NCBI GenBank assembly: GCA_963696325.1
Contig: CAVOJV010000071.1
Coordinates: 6,183 to 70,182 of the forward strand
DNA: 64,000 nucleotides
DNA from: CAVOJV01 sp963696325
GTDB lineage: Bacteria; Pseudomonadota; Gammaproteobacteria; Competibacterales; Competibacteraceae
Direction of reading: 5' to 3'
Part shown: positions 17,562-26,735 of the stretch, in pieces
Layout of the letters: each line of letters starts with the position of its first letter
How positions within the stretch are numbered: position 1 is the first letter of the stretch
Translations under genes and position numbers: made by a program
Notes under the pieces: generated by a model
Databases searched by the model: none
Seen by the model: the letters and a program-made list of their open reading frames with translations, nothing else
Told to the model about the DNA's origin: nothing

Positions 17562-17912
17562 CTAGCGAGCGCTCAGCAGACGGCTCAACAGGAAGCCGCC
17601 CGCGATCGCGATACCCAGCGATTTTATGGGGTGCTCGCGGACGTAAACGCGGCAATTCTCCATCAATCGCATCTCAAGGTCTTTCAGTTGCTCACCCTTC
17701 ACCTCGAGCGTTTCCGCCGCCTGCGTGGCCGCCCCGGCAATCTTGTCGACCGCCTCATGGGCACCGGACGCAATACGGTCTACGGTGGGACCGGCGGCAT
17801 CCGCCATTTTGTTGATCGTGTCGTGCGCCCCCGTGCTGGCGTGGTCGACGGTGTGTGCTGCGGAACTACTGGCGTCATTATAAGTTGGTGTGAACCTTTC
17901 GGATGTTTCCAT
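17562..17912 (-). CDS. YqjD/ElaB-family protein (DUF883)
   Basis: YqjD and ElaB are inner-membrane-anchored stationary-phase proteins; E. coli YqjD binds ribosomes. The 116-aa product has long amphipathic helices (ASGAHEAVDKIAGAATQAAE, then EVKGEQLKDLEMRLMEN). The family signature YVREHPIKSLGIAIAGGFLL follows, ending in a single C-terminal membrane helix. The start at 17912 has AAGGAG seven bases upstream. It leads the yqjDEK-like operon. Confidence 0.85.
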   Translation of the reverse strand: METSERFTPTYNDASSSAAHTVDHASTGAHDTINKMADAAGPTVDRIASGAHEAVDKIAGAATQAAETLEVKGEQLKDLEMRLMENCRVYVREHPIKSLGIAIAGGFLLSRLLSAR

Positions 17913-18052
17913 GCTTGTCTCCTTAATCGATGATGTTGAGGCGAGATCAAAATTGATCTGAGTTACTCTCGAACATCAGTTGCTTGTTAGGTGGCTTTGG
18001 CCAGTAGCGGCGGGTGCGCCGCCCAGAACCTCTCGAGCGGTTGTTTAGCGCA

Positions 18053-18215
18053 TAAGATGCAAACTAATAAAAAGCATAGTCGCAAAACCAGGCGCGGTCT
18101 GTACGGTGACGCACATAAGGGGACGGTCGGCAGCGCTTGGCACTGGCCATCTGCTTTACCCTGTGCGCTATGTACGCTGCCGTACAGACCGCGCCTGGTT
18201 TTGCGCACATTCTAT
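18053..18215. repeat. dispersed repeat, inverted pair (copy C)
   Basis: A perfect 26-base inverted repeat has arms 18081-18106 (CGCAAAACCAGGCGCGGTCT plus GTACGG) and 18180-18205. Each arm extends into the dispersed repeat: the right arm reads forward (TGTGCGC, CCGTACAGACCGCG, TGGTTTTGCG), and the left reads reverse (CTTATGTGCGTCACCGTACA on the minus strand). The head-to-head pair forms a small element of about 160 bp between the yqjD-like and csbD genes. Confidence 0.75.
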
Positions 18216-18282
18216 TTAAACCGAGCGTCGGAAGTATACGACGCTCAGGTCAATCGTCGACACTCATTACCAGGAAACAATC

Positions 18283-18462
18283 ATGAACAAAGATCAAATC
18301 GAAGGCCGCATCGAAGAAGCGAAAGGTAAAGTCAAGGAAGTTGCCGGCAAGATAGTCGGCAATAAGGAGCTAGAAGAAAAAGGGCAGGATCAAAAAAACG
18401 TCGGCAAAGTTCAGGCGGGCGTTGGTGATCTTAAGAATGACATTAAGAAAGCGACCTCATGA
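18283..18462 (+). CDS. CsbD family stress protein
   Basis: The 59-aa product begins MNKDQIEGRIEEAKGKVKEV, a textbook CsbD (YjbJ-type) opening. It continues with the second helical repeat GKVQAGVGDLKNDIKKA. CsbD proteins are abundant small hydrophilic proteins induced by general stress; their biochemical role is unknown. AGGA lies just before ATG 18283. The next gene begins 35 bases on. Confidence 0.93.
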   Translation: MNKDQIEGRIEEAKGKVKEVAGKIVGNKELEEKGQDQKNVGKVQAGVGDLKNDIKKATS

Positions 18463-18497
18463 GTATTTCTCAAGCACTGAATAAAAGGAAAGTATCC

Positions 18498-18914
18498 ATG
18501 ACAAAGCAAGTATCCATGAAGAAGCACATGGCGATTGCTGTACTGTCAGGTCTGGCTATGATGACAGTACTGCCTACTGCTATCGCCCAAGTCGCGGGTT
18601 CCACTACCCTCAGTGTGAGCGTGGATGAGATGAAGGATGTCGCGCTTGGCTGGAGCGCCAAGAAGACCATTCTGGGTCAAGACGTTTATAACGACAAGAA
18701 TGAGAAAATCGGTGCGGTGGAAGACATCATCATCGCCCCCAACAAGACGGTGTCCTACGTCATTATCGAGGTGGGCGGCTTCCTTGGCATGGGTGGGCAT
18801 TACGTCGCGATTCCAGTTAGCCGCTTCAAGCAAACGGGTGACAAGCTGATCCTGCCGGGTGCAACCAAGGAAGTGCTCAAAGGTTTACCGAAGTTTGAGT
18901 ATGCCAAGAAGTGA
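18498..18914 (+). CDS. secreted PRC-barrel domain protein
   Basis: The product is about 138 aa. A signal peptide (KKHMAIAVLSGLAMMTVLPT, cleavage near AIAQ) precedes a PRC-barrel domain at residues ~50-130 (ILGQDVYNDKNEKIGAVEDI, then YVIIEVGGFLGMGGHYVAIP). Periplasmic PRC-barrel proteins of this kind commonly sit with CsbD and other stress genes. An ATG at 18459 overlaps the csbD stop, but AAAGGAA at 18484-18490 suits ATG 18498, which also gives a standard signal peptide. A terminator follows. Confidence 0.87.
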   Translation: MTKQVSMKKHMAIAVLSGLAMMTVLPTAIAQVAGSTTLSVSVDEMKDVALGWSAKKTILGQDVYNDKNEKIGAVEDIIIAPNKTVSYVIIEVGGFLGMGGHYVAIPVSRFKQTGDKLILPGATKEVLKGLPKFEYAKK

Positions 18915-18953
18915 GGTAACTCAATAACCATTCCTCATTGATTCGGCTTTCCA

Positions 18954-18988
18954 AGCCCGCTTGGCTGCAACGCCGAGCGGGCTTTTTT
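18954..18988 (+). terminator. rho-independent terminator
   Basis: AGCCCGCTTGGC (18954-18965) and GCCGAGCGGGCT (18972-18983) pair over a TGCAAC loop, followed by six T. It should end the csbD/PRC-barrel transcript. Confidence 0.9.
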
Positions 18989-19141
18989 CCAGGCCTGAAT
19001 AAAAATGGGGTCAGGTTTTGAAGCATAACTCGGTCTTTGCCAACTTTGTCCTGGAGGGGTGCGGCGGTGGACTCCCGATGGGAATGATGCCCACATGAAC
19101 TGAATCCCCTCCAGGTCCTCTCTTCATGAACGGAGGTTACG

Positions 19142-19825
19142 ATGAAAGTGTTTCTTAAGAGATATTCATGGCCGCATTGGGCCACGGCTTTGATGCTTGC
19201 CGGACCGCTGGTCAGCGTGCAGTCGGCGTGGGCGGCTCCGCGTGACCACGAACCCCAAGCCTTGAAGGGCGTCGTTGAGCGTTATAACTACAGTCCCAGA
19301 GGTGGCTATGAGAGCATGTTGCTCAAGAGCGCGGACAAGCTGGTGCAAATCAACTTCCCGCCGCACATGGCGACGGAAGTGACCAAGGCCGTGGCGACGG
19401 GCAACCAGATCAGCGTGGTTGCCGTGGCCGAAGACGCAAAGGGCGACCATCCTGTGTACGGGCTGCAGAAACTCACCATGGCCAATGGCGAAGAGATCGT
19501 CATGCTCAAACCAAAGCCAGGGGAACAGCCGAAGCCCGAGAACGTCGAGAAGACCGAGGGCGTGACCAAGTATCTCAACTATGGCCGTCGCGGCGAAGTG
19601 AACGGTGCCGTCCTCGAAAGCGGTGATTTTGTGCATCTCGGGCCGCAAGGCGCTGAACTGGTAAAACTCGCAATCGGTCAGAAGCTCTCGATCGAGAGTG
19701 CGGCAGCTACGATAGTTGAAGGCCACAGGGTGATTGAGCATCCGATCAAAGTAAACGATGTCGAGATTCCTTACGGGCCGCCGCCCCACGCGAAGAAACA
19801 TGCGCCCAAGCACCCGCATTCGTAA
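19142..19825 (+). CDS. secreted protein with two homologous domains
   Basis: The 227-aa product has a signal peptide (ATALMLAGPLVSVQSAWAA). Two similar domains follow: residues ~40-115 (LKGVVERYNYSPRGGYESML) and ~140-205 (TEGVTKYLNYGRRGEVNGAV). Each has the pattern G-V-x-x-Y-N-Y-x-x-R-G, then a beta-rich run ending G..ISV or G..LSI. The tail is His/Lys/Pro-rich (PPPHAKKHAPKHPHS) and might bind metal. I know no named family. The pattern resembles OB-like periplasmic folds, which is a guess. ATG 19142 follows GGAGG. Confidence 0.7.
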   Translation: MKVFLKRYSWPHWATALMLAGPLVSVQSAWAAPRDHEPQALKGVVERYNYSPRGGYESMLLKSADKLVQINFPPHMATEVTKAVATGNQISVVAVAEDAKGDHPVYGLQKLTMANGEEIVMLKPKPGEQPKPENVEKTEGVTKYLNYGRRGEVNGAVLESGDFVHLGPQGAELVKLAIGQKLSIESAAATIVEGHRVIEHPIKVNDVEIPYGPPPHAKKHAPKHPHS

Positions 19826-20023
19826 GGATTAGCGGTCCTTGATAGCTGTTTGAATTTTTAGTGCATCGGCCCTCGTGTTTCCAGGCTGACGCGCCCGCGA
19901 TGGATTGTGGTACGCTTTGGCCCATCGCCCCCGGTCAAATGCTGGCCCATGTGGTTAACCGGCGGAAAGATGCGTTTTCGCCCTGCCGCCGAAGTATCTC
20001 CGCATCAACAGGAGAGGAATCTT

Positions 20024-20857
20024 ATGCTTATTCGGGTTGGGTACGACATCATCTTCGAGCATCCGGCGCCGACGCCGATTATTGTTATGCTCTACCTGCA
20101 TCCTTCACGCACGCCAACGATCCGTCGGGGGGAATTTCTGCTCGTGGAACCGCTGGTAAAGGTCAGCGAATACACCGACGTTTTTGGCAACCGCTGCGGC
20201 CGCCTGCTTGTGCCAGCCGGCCGGGTGCGGTTCTGGAATGATGCGATAGTCGAGGATAGCGGCCAACCGGACCACCTTAATCCCACGGCCGAACAGCACG
20301 AAATCTATGCGTTGCCGGATGAGACGCTCACCTTCCTGATGGCGAGCCGCTACTGCGAAGTAGACCGCATGGTGGATATTGCCTGGCAGCTTTTCGGTAC
20401 CCTGCCGAAAGGGTGGGCGCGGGTGCAGGCGATCTGCGACTTCGTGCACGGCCATATCAAATTCGATTACTTGCAGGCCCGGAGCACACGCACCGCTTAC
20501 GAAGCTTACCAGGAGCGGGTCGGCGTCTGTCGCGACTTCACACATCTGGCGGTGACTTTCTGCCGCTGCCTGAACATCCCCGCCCGCTACTGCACCGGCT
20601 ATCTCGGCGACATCGGGGTGCCATCGACGCCTGGCCCGATGGATTTCAGCGCGTGGTTTGAGGTTTACCTGGGTGGTCATTGGTACACCTTTGACCCGCG
20701 TAATAACACGCCTCGCATCGGTCGTGTCCTGATGGCCTATGGTCACGACGCCGCTGATGTGGCGCTCCTGACTTCATTCGGCCCAAGCCGGCTGGAGCGG
20801 TTCACGGTGTGGACTAATGAAGTGGGCGAGGAAACACTGTTACAGGCCACGAGTTAG
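20024..20857 (+). CDS. transglutaminase-like cysteine peptidase-fold protein
   Basis: The product is about 277 aa: an N-terminal beta domain (VGYDIIFEHPAPTPIIVMLY) and a transglutaminase core. The core has GVCRDFTHLAVTFCRCLNIP with Cys169, PARYCTGYLGDIG, and DFSAWFEVYLGGHWYTFDPR with Asp224. The His of the usual FHAW position is Ser209 here, so the classical triad looks incomplete, though His at the nearby GGHW might compensate. The frame extends upstream to 19907, but AGGAGAGGA before ATG 20024 and the family start MLIRVGYDI decide the start. It lies 18 bases before the P-ATPase gene. Likely a peptidase or amidase; substrate unknown. Confidence 0.85.
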   Translation: MLIRVGYDIIFEHPAPTPIIVMLYLHPSRTPTIRRGEFLLVEPLVKVSEYTDVFGNRCGRLLVPAGRVRFWNDAIVEDSGQPDHLNPTAEQHEIYALPDETLTFLMASRYCEVDRMVDIAWQLFGTLPKGWARVQAICDFVHGHIKFDYLQARSTRTAYEAYQERVGVCRDFTHLAVTFCRCLNIPARYCTGYLGDIGVPSTPGPMDFSAWFEVYLGGHWYTFDPRNNTPRIGRVLMAYGHDAADVALLTSFGPSRLERFTVWTNEVGEETLLQATS

Positions 20858-20875
20858 CAGCGCGTGGGTCAAATT

Positions 20876-23398
20876 ATGAACCAACACTCTTTGGCCTTTT
20901 GGAGCCTTTCCGCTGCCGAAATGCCGCAGCAACTGCAAACGGCAAAGGAAGGATTGACGGGTGCTGAAGCCAGACAGCGGCTCGCCCGCTATGGCTCTAA
21001 TCTCCTGAAGCCGCAAACGCGGTCGGATGTGTTTACGCTGCTGCTTGCTCAATTCAAGAGTCCGATTATCCTCATACTTTTCTTTGCAACGGGATTGTCA
21101 TTTTTTTTACATGATCCTGTCGATGCTCTCATTATTCTCACCATTGTCCTCGCCAGCGGCCTGCTCGGGTTTTGGCAGGAGCACAGCGCAACGAACGCGG
21201 TAGAGAAGTTGCTTGCCATCGTGCAAGTTAAGGCGGCGGTGCTGCGCGATGGGAGCCCCAAAGAAATCCCGGTCGAAGGGATTGTACCCGGAGATATCGT
21301 TATCCTGAACGCTGGAGATATCGTCCCCGGAGACTGTCTGGTTCAGGAATCCAACGATCTTTTCGTCGATGAAGCCATGCTGACGGGTGAAACGTTCCCG
21401 GTGGAAAAAGCGGTTGCGGTGTTGTCGGCAGAGATACCACTGGGTCAGCGGAGCAACGCTCTTTGGATGGGAACCCATGTGGTCAGCGGCAGCGCAACGG
21501 CACTCGTGATACGCACCGGCAAGGAAACCGAATTCGGCAAGGTGTCCGAGCGGCTAAAACTCAGACCGCAGGAAACGGACTTTGAAAGCGGCATACGGCA
21601 ATTCGGCTATTTCCTCATGGAAGTAACGCTGGTGCTGGTGGTCGGGATCTTTGCCATCAACGTCTATTTGGCGCGCCCGGTCCTCGACTCCTTTCTCTTT
21701 TCCCTGGCGCTCGCGGTTGGTCTAACCCCGCAATTGTTGCCAGCGATTATCAGCATCAACCTGGCCCATGGCGCCAAACGGATGGCTCAAGCGAAGGTGA
21801 TTGTCAAACGGCTCGCCTCGATTGAAAACTTTGGCAGCATGAACGTGATTTGCTCGGATAAAACCGGCACCCTGACTGAAGGGAGTCGTGCATTTACAAT
21901 CCGCCCTGGATGTGGAAGGTGCACCCAGCGATCAAGTCCTGCTCTACGCGTATCTCAATGCTTTTTACGAGACCGGCTTTACCAATCCGATCGATGAAGC
22001 CATCCGCACTTATCGTCAGTTTGACCTGTCGGGCTACCAAAAGCAGGACGAAATCCCCTACGATTTTCTGCGCAAGCGCTTGAGTATCTTGGTTTTACAT
22101 GATGATAAGTATCTGATGGTGACCAAAGGCGCGCTGCCGAATGTGCTCGCCGTCTGTTCATCGGCGGAAGCTGAAGGAGGAAAAACTGTCGAGATCGCCG
22201 CGATGCGGGAACGGATCCAGCAACACTTTGAGGAGTTCAGTAATAAGGGTTTTCGTACCTTGGGTGTCGCTTACAAAAACATGGGATCTGAGTCGCGCAT
22301 CAGCAAGGACCACGAAGCCGGTATGACGTTTTTGGGATTCTTGGTTCTTTTTGATCCGCCCAAGCCCAATATCATCGAGACGATTACCAGCCTGAAGAAT
22401 CTCGGTGTTTCACTGAAGATCATCACGGGAGACAACCATCTGGTCGCCGCCAACGTCAGTCAACAGATGGGATTATCGAATACAAAAATCCTCACAGGGC
22501 CAGACCTCCGCCAGTTGAGCGATGCGGCGTTGCTCAACCGCGTGGCTGACGTGGACGTCTTCGCTGAAATCGAACCCAATCAGAAAGAACGCATCATTCT
22601 TGCCCTCGGAAAGCTGGAAATGTCGTGGGGTATATGGGAGACGGCATCAATGATGCCTCGGCGCTCCATGCCGCCGATGTCGGAATTTCTGTTGAGAGCG
22701 CAGTGGATGTTGCCAAAGATGCGGCTGATATCGTTTTACTTGAAAAGGATCTGGGTGTTCTGGTGCAGGGTGTGCGCGAAGGGCGGACGACCTTTGCGAA
22801 CACCCTGAAGTATGTGTTTATGGCGACCAGCGCCAATTTTGGAAACATGTTCAGCATGGCTGGAGTATCCCTCTTTCTGCCGTTTCTCCCCTTGCTGCCC
22901 AAGCAGATTTTGCTCACCAATCTACTGACCGATTTCCCGGAGATGACGATCGCGACTGACCGGGTGGATAACGAGATGATTGACTATCCTCGGCGCTGGG
23001 ACATTAAGGTCATTCGCAAGTTTATGATTACCTTCGGCTTGGTGAGTTCGGTGTTTGACTACCTCACCTTTGGTGTACTTCTGTTCATCCTGCATGCGAC
23101 TCAGGACCAGTTTAGAACCGGCTGGTTTCTGGAGTCGGTTATTTCAGCGTCATTAATTGTGCTGGTTATTCGAAGTCGGAAACCTTTCTTCAAGAGTAAA
23201 CCGGGGAAGTATTTGTTAATGGCAACCCTGTCAATTGTTGTCGTAACGTTGATTTTACCTTTCACCCCACTTGCCGATATTTTTGGATTCAGCCCACTGC
23301 CCATTTCGTTCCTTGTGGTCATTGGAATGATTGTCGTGTTTTACATCATCACGGCGGAAGTAGCGAAGACGGTTTTTTACAGGAAGGTGAAATTTTGA
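20876..23398 (+). pseudogene. MgtA-type P-type ATPase with two frameshifts
   Basis: MgtA/MgtB (P3B) ATPases import Mg2+ across the inner membrane. Three consecutive frames together give about 840 aa. Segment 1 (to ~21883) has the actuator motif LTGET and phosphorylation site CSDKTGTLTEG. Segment 2 (~21884-22612) is the nucleotide-binding domain (KIITGDNHLVAANVSQQMGL). Segment 3 (from ~22613) has MGDGINDASALHAADVGIS and the C-terminal membrane helices. The first break is one extra G in GGG at 21881-21883; the second is one missing A in the run near 22610-22612. The two indels cancel and all domains are intact, so recent decay or sequencing error are both possible. No mgtC or Mg2+ leader is seen. 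Confidence 0.85.
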
Positions 23399-23516
23399 AG
23401 GGAAAATATTAGGAGAGACTGGAAATGTCACGACGTGGGGCTTAACCCACTCGATTACCCACAACTTCCAACTCATTGTTAAGATATAACTTTTCATGAG
23501 GTGGTAGGAGTGTGGC

Positions 23517-24847
23517 ATGAGTTGGGCAGCGCAGGAATTTGAGGGGCTGGAGTTGGGGGATGCCCGGCGGACCCAGCGGTTGATCAAATTGGTGGACGAG
23601 CTGTCGGCCCAGCCGACCGGGAGTATCCCGCTGGCCTGCGGGGGCTGGCCCGAGACCAAGGCGGCCTACCGGTTGCTGGACAATCCAGCGGTGGGGTGGC
23701 GGGAGATTCTGGAAGTCGATACCGCGCGGACGGTGGAGCGGATGCAAGGTCAGCCGGTGGTGCTGTGCATTCAGGACACCACCGAACTGGACTTCACCGC
23801 GCAACCGGGGATCGCCGGGCTGAACCGGTTGAGCTACGAAGCCCAGCACGGGCTGTACGTGCATCCAACCCTGGCGGTGACGCCGGCCGGGCTGGCCTTG
23901 GGGGTGCTGGACGCCTGGCCGTGGGCCCGGAAGCCGAAAGACCAGCCCGACCTCAAGGAAAGCACCCGCTGGGTCGAGGGTTACGCGAGCGTCGCCGATC
24001 TGGCCGAGACCGTGGCCGACACCCGGTTGGTGTACGTGGCGGATCGGGAAGGCGACCTGCGGGCGCTGATCGATGCCGCCGCCCGGCGCGGCACGCCGGC
24101 GGACTGGCTGATCCGGTCCAAGCACCACCGCAAGACCACCACCGGTGAGAAGCTGTGGGCTCGGCTGGCGCGGAGCGATCCGCTGGGGGCGGTCGAATTC
24201 ACCCTGCCGGCGGCGCCGGATCGCCCCGCCCGATCGGTGCGGCAGACGCTGTATCGCCCCGTGGTGACGCTGCCGGCCCATCACGGCCAACCCGCCGTGA
24301 CCGTAACCGCGATCCTGGCGCGGGAGGAACCGCCGCCGGCGGGTGAGAAGGCGATTGAGTGGCGGCTGCTGACCAACCGGACGGCGGAACCGCTCGAGGC
24401 GGTCGTGGAACTGATTGATTGGTATCGTCGCCGCTGGCGGCTGGAAATTTTTTCCGGATCTGGAAATCCGGCTGCAAAATTGAAACATTGCAGCTCGAAA
24501 AACTTGCACGACTCGAACCCGCTTTGGCCTTCTACAGGATCATCGCTGGGCAAGCGTGGTATATGACCATGCTCGGCAGAACTTGTCCAGAATTACCCTG
24601 TAATGTCGTGGTTGTCGATGAAGAATGGCAGGTGGTGTATATCGTCGCTAAGCGCCAACCCCCACCCGAGGTGCCGCCCTGCTTGGATGAGATGGTGCGC
24701 CTGGTCGCCGGCTTCGGCGGTTTCTAAGATTGGCAACGCGACGGCTTCCCGGGACCACAGACCCTTTGGAATGGACTAAAGCGCATCCGCGATTTCGGCT
24801 TAGCCATGGCAGCTGAGCGCGCCATGCATAGTTCAAGTTATGGGTGA
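23517..24847 (+). pseudogene. IS4-family (Tn5-like) transposase, frameshifted
   Basis: Reads as one ~443-aa DDE transposase. The N-terminal Tn5-type domain starts MSWAAQEFEGLELGDARRTQ. The first catalytic Asp lies in CIQDTTELDF, the second in VYVADREGDL, and the YREK signature falls in YRRRWRLE plus IFFRIWK. The T-run near 24447-24452 has six T where seven would keep the frame, so the break falls between Glu and Lys of YREK. A TAA at 24725 interrupts GGF/DWQRDGFPGPQTLWNGL; the frame then runs to TGA at 24845. Two lesions make it non-functional unless slippage repairs the first. No clear terminal repeats were found. Confidence 0.85.
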
Positions 24848-24964
24848 CGATATGGCTAATGTCAGGTGGGCGATGCAACATCAAATGGCAAGGTACAGGA
24901 CTAGAAAATAAGAGTTTGCTGATCAGAAGAGGCGTTGAGGCTGGTGGCAAACCCGAGGGAGGCG

Positions 24965-26497
24965 TTAAGCGGCGCAGCGTGCCCGCGTGAAGCGGGTAAA
25001 GCCGAGCATCTCTAGCCAGTGGGGATGAGCTTGGCCGGTCAACAGCTCAGTGGGAGACTTGCCGCGTCGTTCGGGTTTCTGGCTGCGTGAAAAGGGTTGA
25101 TGGTTCAGGAAGAAACGGAGCAGATCAAGGTAGGCGGGTCCGATCTGCCGGCGCAGGAAGAAATAGTTGCGCAGCCGGCTGTTGACGTTCTCGACCAGGG
25201 AGCTGGCGCGATGGAAGCGGTTACGCCACTGCTCAAGCGTCTGCTGAAGGGGGAAAAAGCCGTCGTGGAGTTGCTGGTGCAAGGCGGTGGCTTTGGGCCA
25301 ATAAGCGGTGGTGGTGCTCGGCAGGCTTTGCAGGGCCAGCAGCTCACGCACGAGGGCTGGGGGTACGGCGACCTGTTGCGCCAGGGTCTCGAGTTCCTGA
25401 TCCAGCCGGGTAGCGAAGGCCAGCAGGGTGTCGCGCTGGTTAGCCAGGGCACGGCAGAGCGGGCGCAGGCGTTTGGCATCCAGGGTTTCGAGGTCCTGCA
25501 GGGCGGCAACCACGAAATCATACAGGGCCTGCCGCGTGGTGGCGTCGGGGCCGGCCAGGGCGAGGATATCGTGCTGGAGCCAGCCGGCCAGCGTCTGCAC
25601 CTCGTCGGCCAGGCGAATGGCGGTGGTCTCCTGGGCGCGGGCACGGGCCAGCGGTTTGGACAGTGGACGGCCTTGGCCGCATTGTTTGGCCCGCTGCATC
25701 TTCTGCTCCAGCTCTTCTCGCCGGGCGATCGCGGCATAGGCGCGCTTTTCCAGGGTCGCGACCAGACGGATCACCGTCCGCAGCCCGTGAAAGACATCAC
25801 CGTCGCAGGGCACCGCCGGCCAAGCGGTGGCCTGGCCGGCTCGTAACCCCTGCCCACCGTCGGCCACGATATAATCGGGCTGTAACCCCTGGTCAGCCAG
25901 GTCCCACAGATGAATTGCCCAGGTCTCGGCATCACGGTGCGCTTCCAGTGCCAGCAAGTAGCAATACGTGGAATCCAGATCGATGCCCACCAACACCGGT
26001 TGATGGCCCTGGAACAGCTCATCGTGGCTGCCCGACCGCACTCGAGACAGGTCTTGCGCGGCGTTGAGCCGCCGCGCCTCGGCCACCGCCTCCTGAACAA
26101 TCGTGTGCACGGTGCCCAGGGCGATCGGTTGCGCCAGCAGGTCACGGAAAAAGGCCATCACCCCCCGAAACGAACTGTGACACAGCAGCACCAGCCCTAA
26201 CACCACTTGCCGCAACCAAGCCTTGGTCACCGGCAGGTAGAACAGCACCTCGTCGTCCATCGGGGCCAGGGGTTGAAAGGCTTGCTCCAGCGCCTGCGCA
26301 CCCTTGTCGGCTTGCTGATAGAGAAACTTCCGGCTAACCTCATGCCGCTCGGCCAGCTCCGTCACCGGCTCGCTCCGCGTCAGTACCTGCAGCGCTAACC
26401 GCTGGCGTTGCTTGCCATCCAGGGTATGGGCAGCACAGGTCACGTGCGCCGTTGACACATTGGGATCAGACGGGGTATTAGTCACTGGGGTAGCCAT
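24965..26497 (-). CDS. transposase-like protein, DUF6399 type
   Basis: The intact 510-aa frame has an N-terminal helix-turn-helix (PVTELAERHEVSRKFLYQQA). An RNase-H-like core follows: VLVGIDLDSTYCYLLALEAH, then YIVADGGQGLRAGQ and CDGDVFHGLRTV. A long helical insertion comes next, then SSLVENVNSRLRNYFFLRRQ with a Glu typical of the third DDE residue. I recognise the pattern as DUF6399-containing transposase-like proteins, usually multicopy in environmental gammaproteobacteria. It appears complete and could be active. Immediate flanks show no obvious terminal repeats. Confidence 0.8.
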   Translation of the reverse strand: MATPVTNTPSDPNVSTAHVTCAAHTLDGKQRQRLALQVLTRSEPVTELAERHEVSRKFLYQQADKGAQALEQAFQPLAPMDDEVLFYLPVTKAWLRQVVLGLVLLCHSSFRGVMAFFRDLLAQPIALGTVHTIVQEAVAEARRLNAAQDLSRVRSGSHDELFQGHQPVLVGIDLDSTYCYLLALEAHRDAETWAIHLWDLADQGLQPDYIVADGGQGLRAGQATAWPAVPCDGDVFHGLRTVIRLVATLEKRAYAAIARREELEQKMQRAKQCGQGRPLSKPLARARAQETTAIRLADEVQTLAGWLQHDILALAGPDATTRQALYDFVVAALQDLETLDAKRLRPLCRALANQRDTLLAFATRLDQELETLAQQVAVPPALVRELLALQSLPSTTTAYWPKATALHQQLHDGFFPLQQTLEQWRNRFHRASSLVENVNSRLRNYFFLRRQIGPAYLDLLRFFLNHQPFSRSQKPERRGKSPTELLTGQAHPHWLEMLGFTRFTRARCAA

Positions 26498-26627
26498 GCT
26501 GATGACCTCCGAAAAAGTGGGATGGCGCCAAAATTCTCACTCTACCGGAAATATCAGCATCGGCTACCCTGTTAAATTGTTACCTCGGATTGAACCAAGC
26601 CGAATTTTGCGATTTTACGTTTCTCCA

Positions 26628-26735
26628 GCGCACAAAACTGTGGGGATTATTTCGCGGTGTTAGAAGAATCAGGATAGAAAACAGCAAGCCAAAGCTCGAG
26701 TGCACAAAATCGCGGAATTTATGTCGGGGTGTTAG
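26628..26735 (+). repeat. diverged 36-bp direct repeat
   Basis: 26628-26663 and 26700-26735 share GCACAAAA, CGCGG or GTCGG and GGTGTTAG blocks in the same order, 72 bases apart. The second copy overlaps the 3' end of the AraC-type gene. No protein or RNA explains them. Confidence 0.5.

Noticed and set aside
18053..18215. Inverted repeat considered as an integron attC site or tRNA
   Set aside because: No integrase nearby, no attC core sites, no cloverleaf; similarity to dispersed copies explains it better.
25097..25846. Plus-strand frame of 249 codons opposite the DUF6399 transposase
   Set aside because: Low-complexity shadow of an intact gene with clear motifs.
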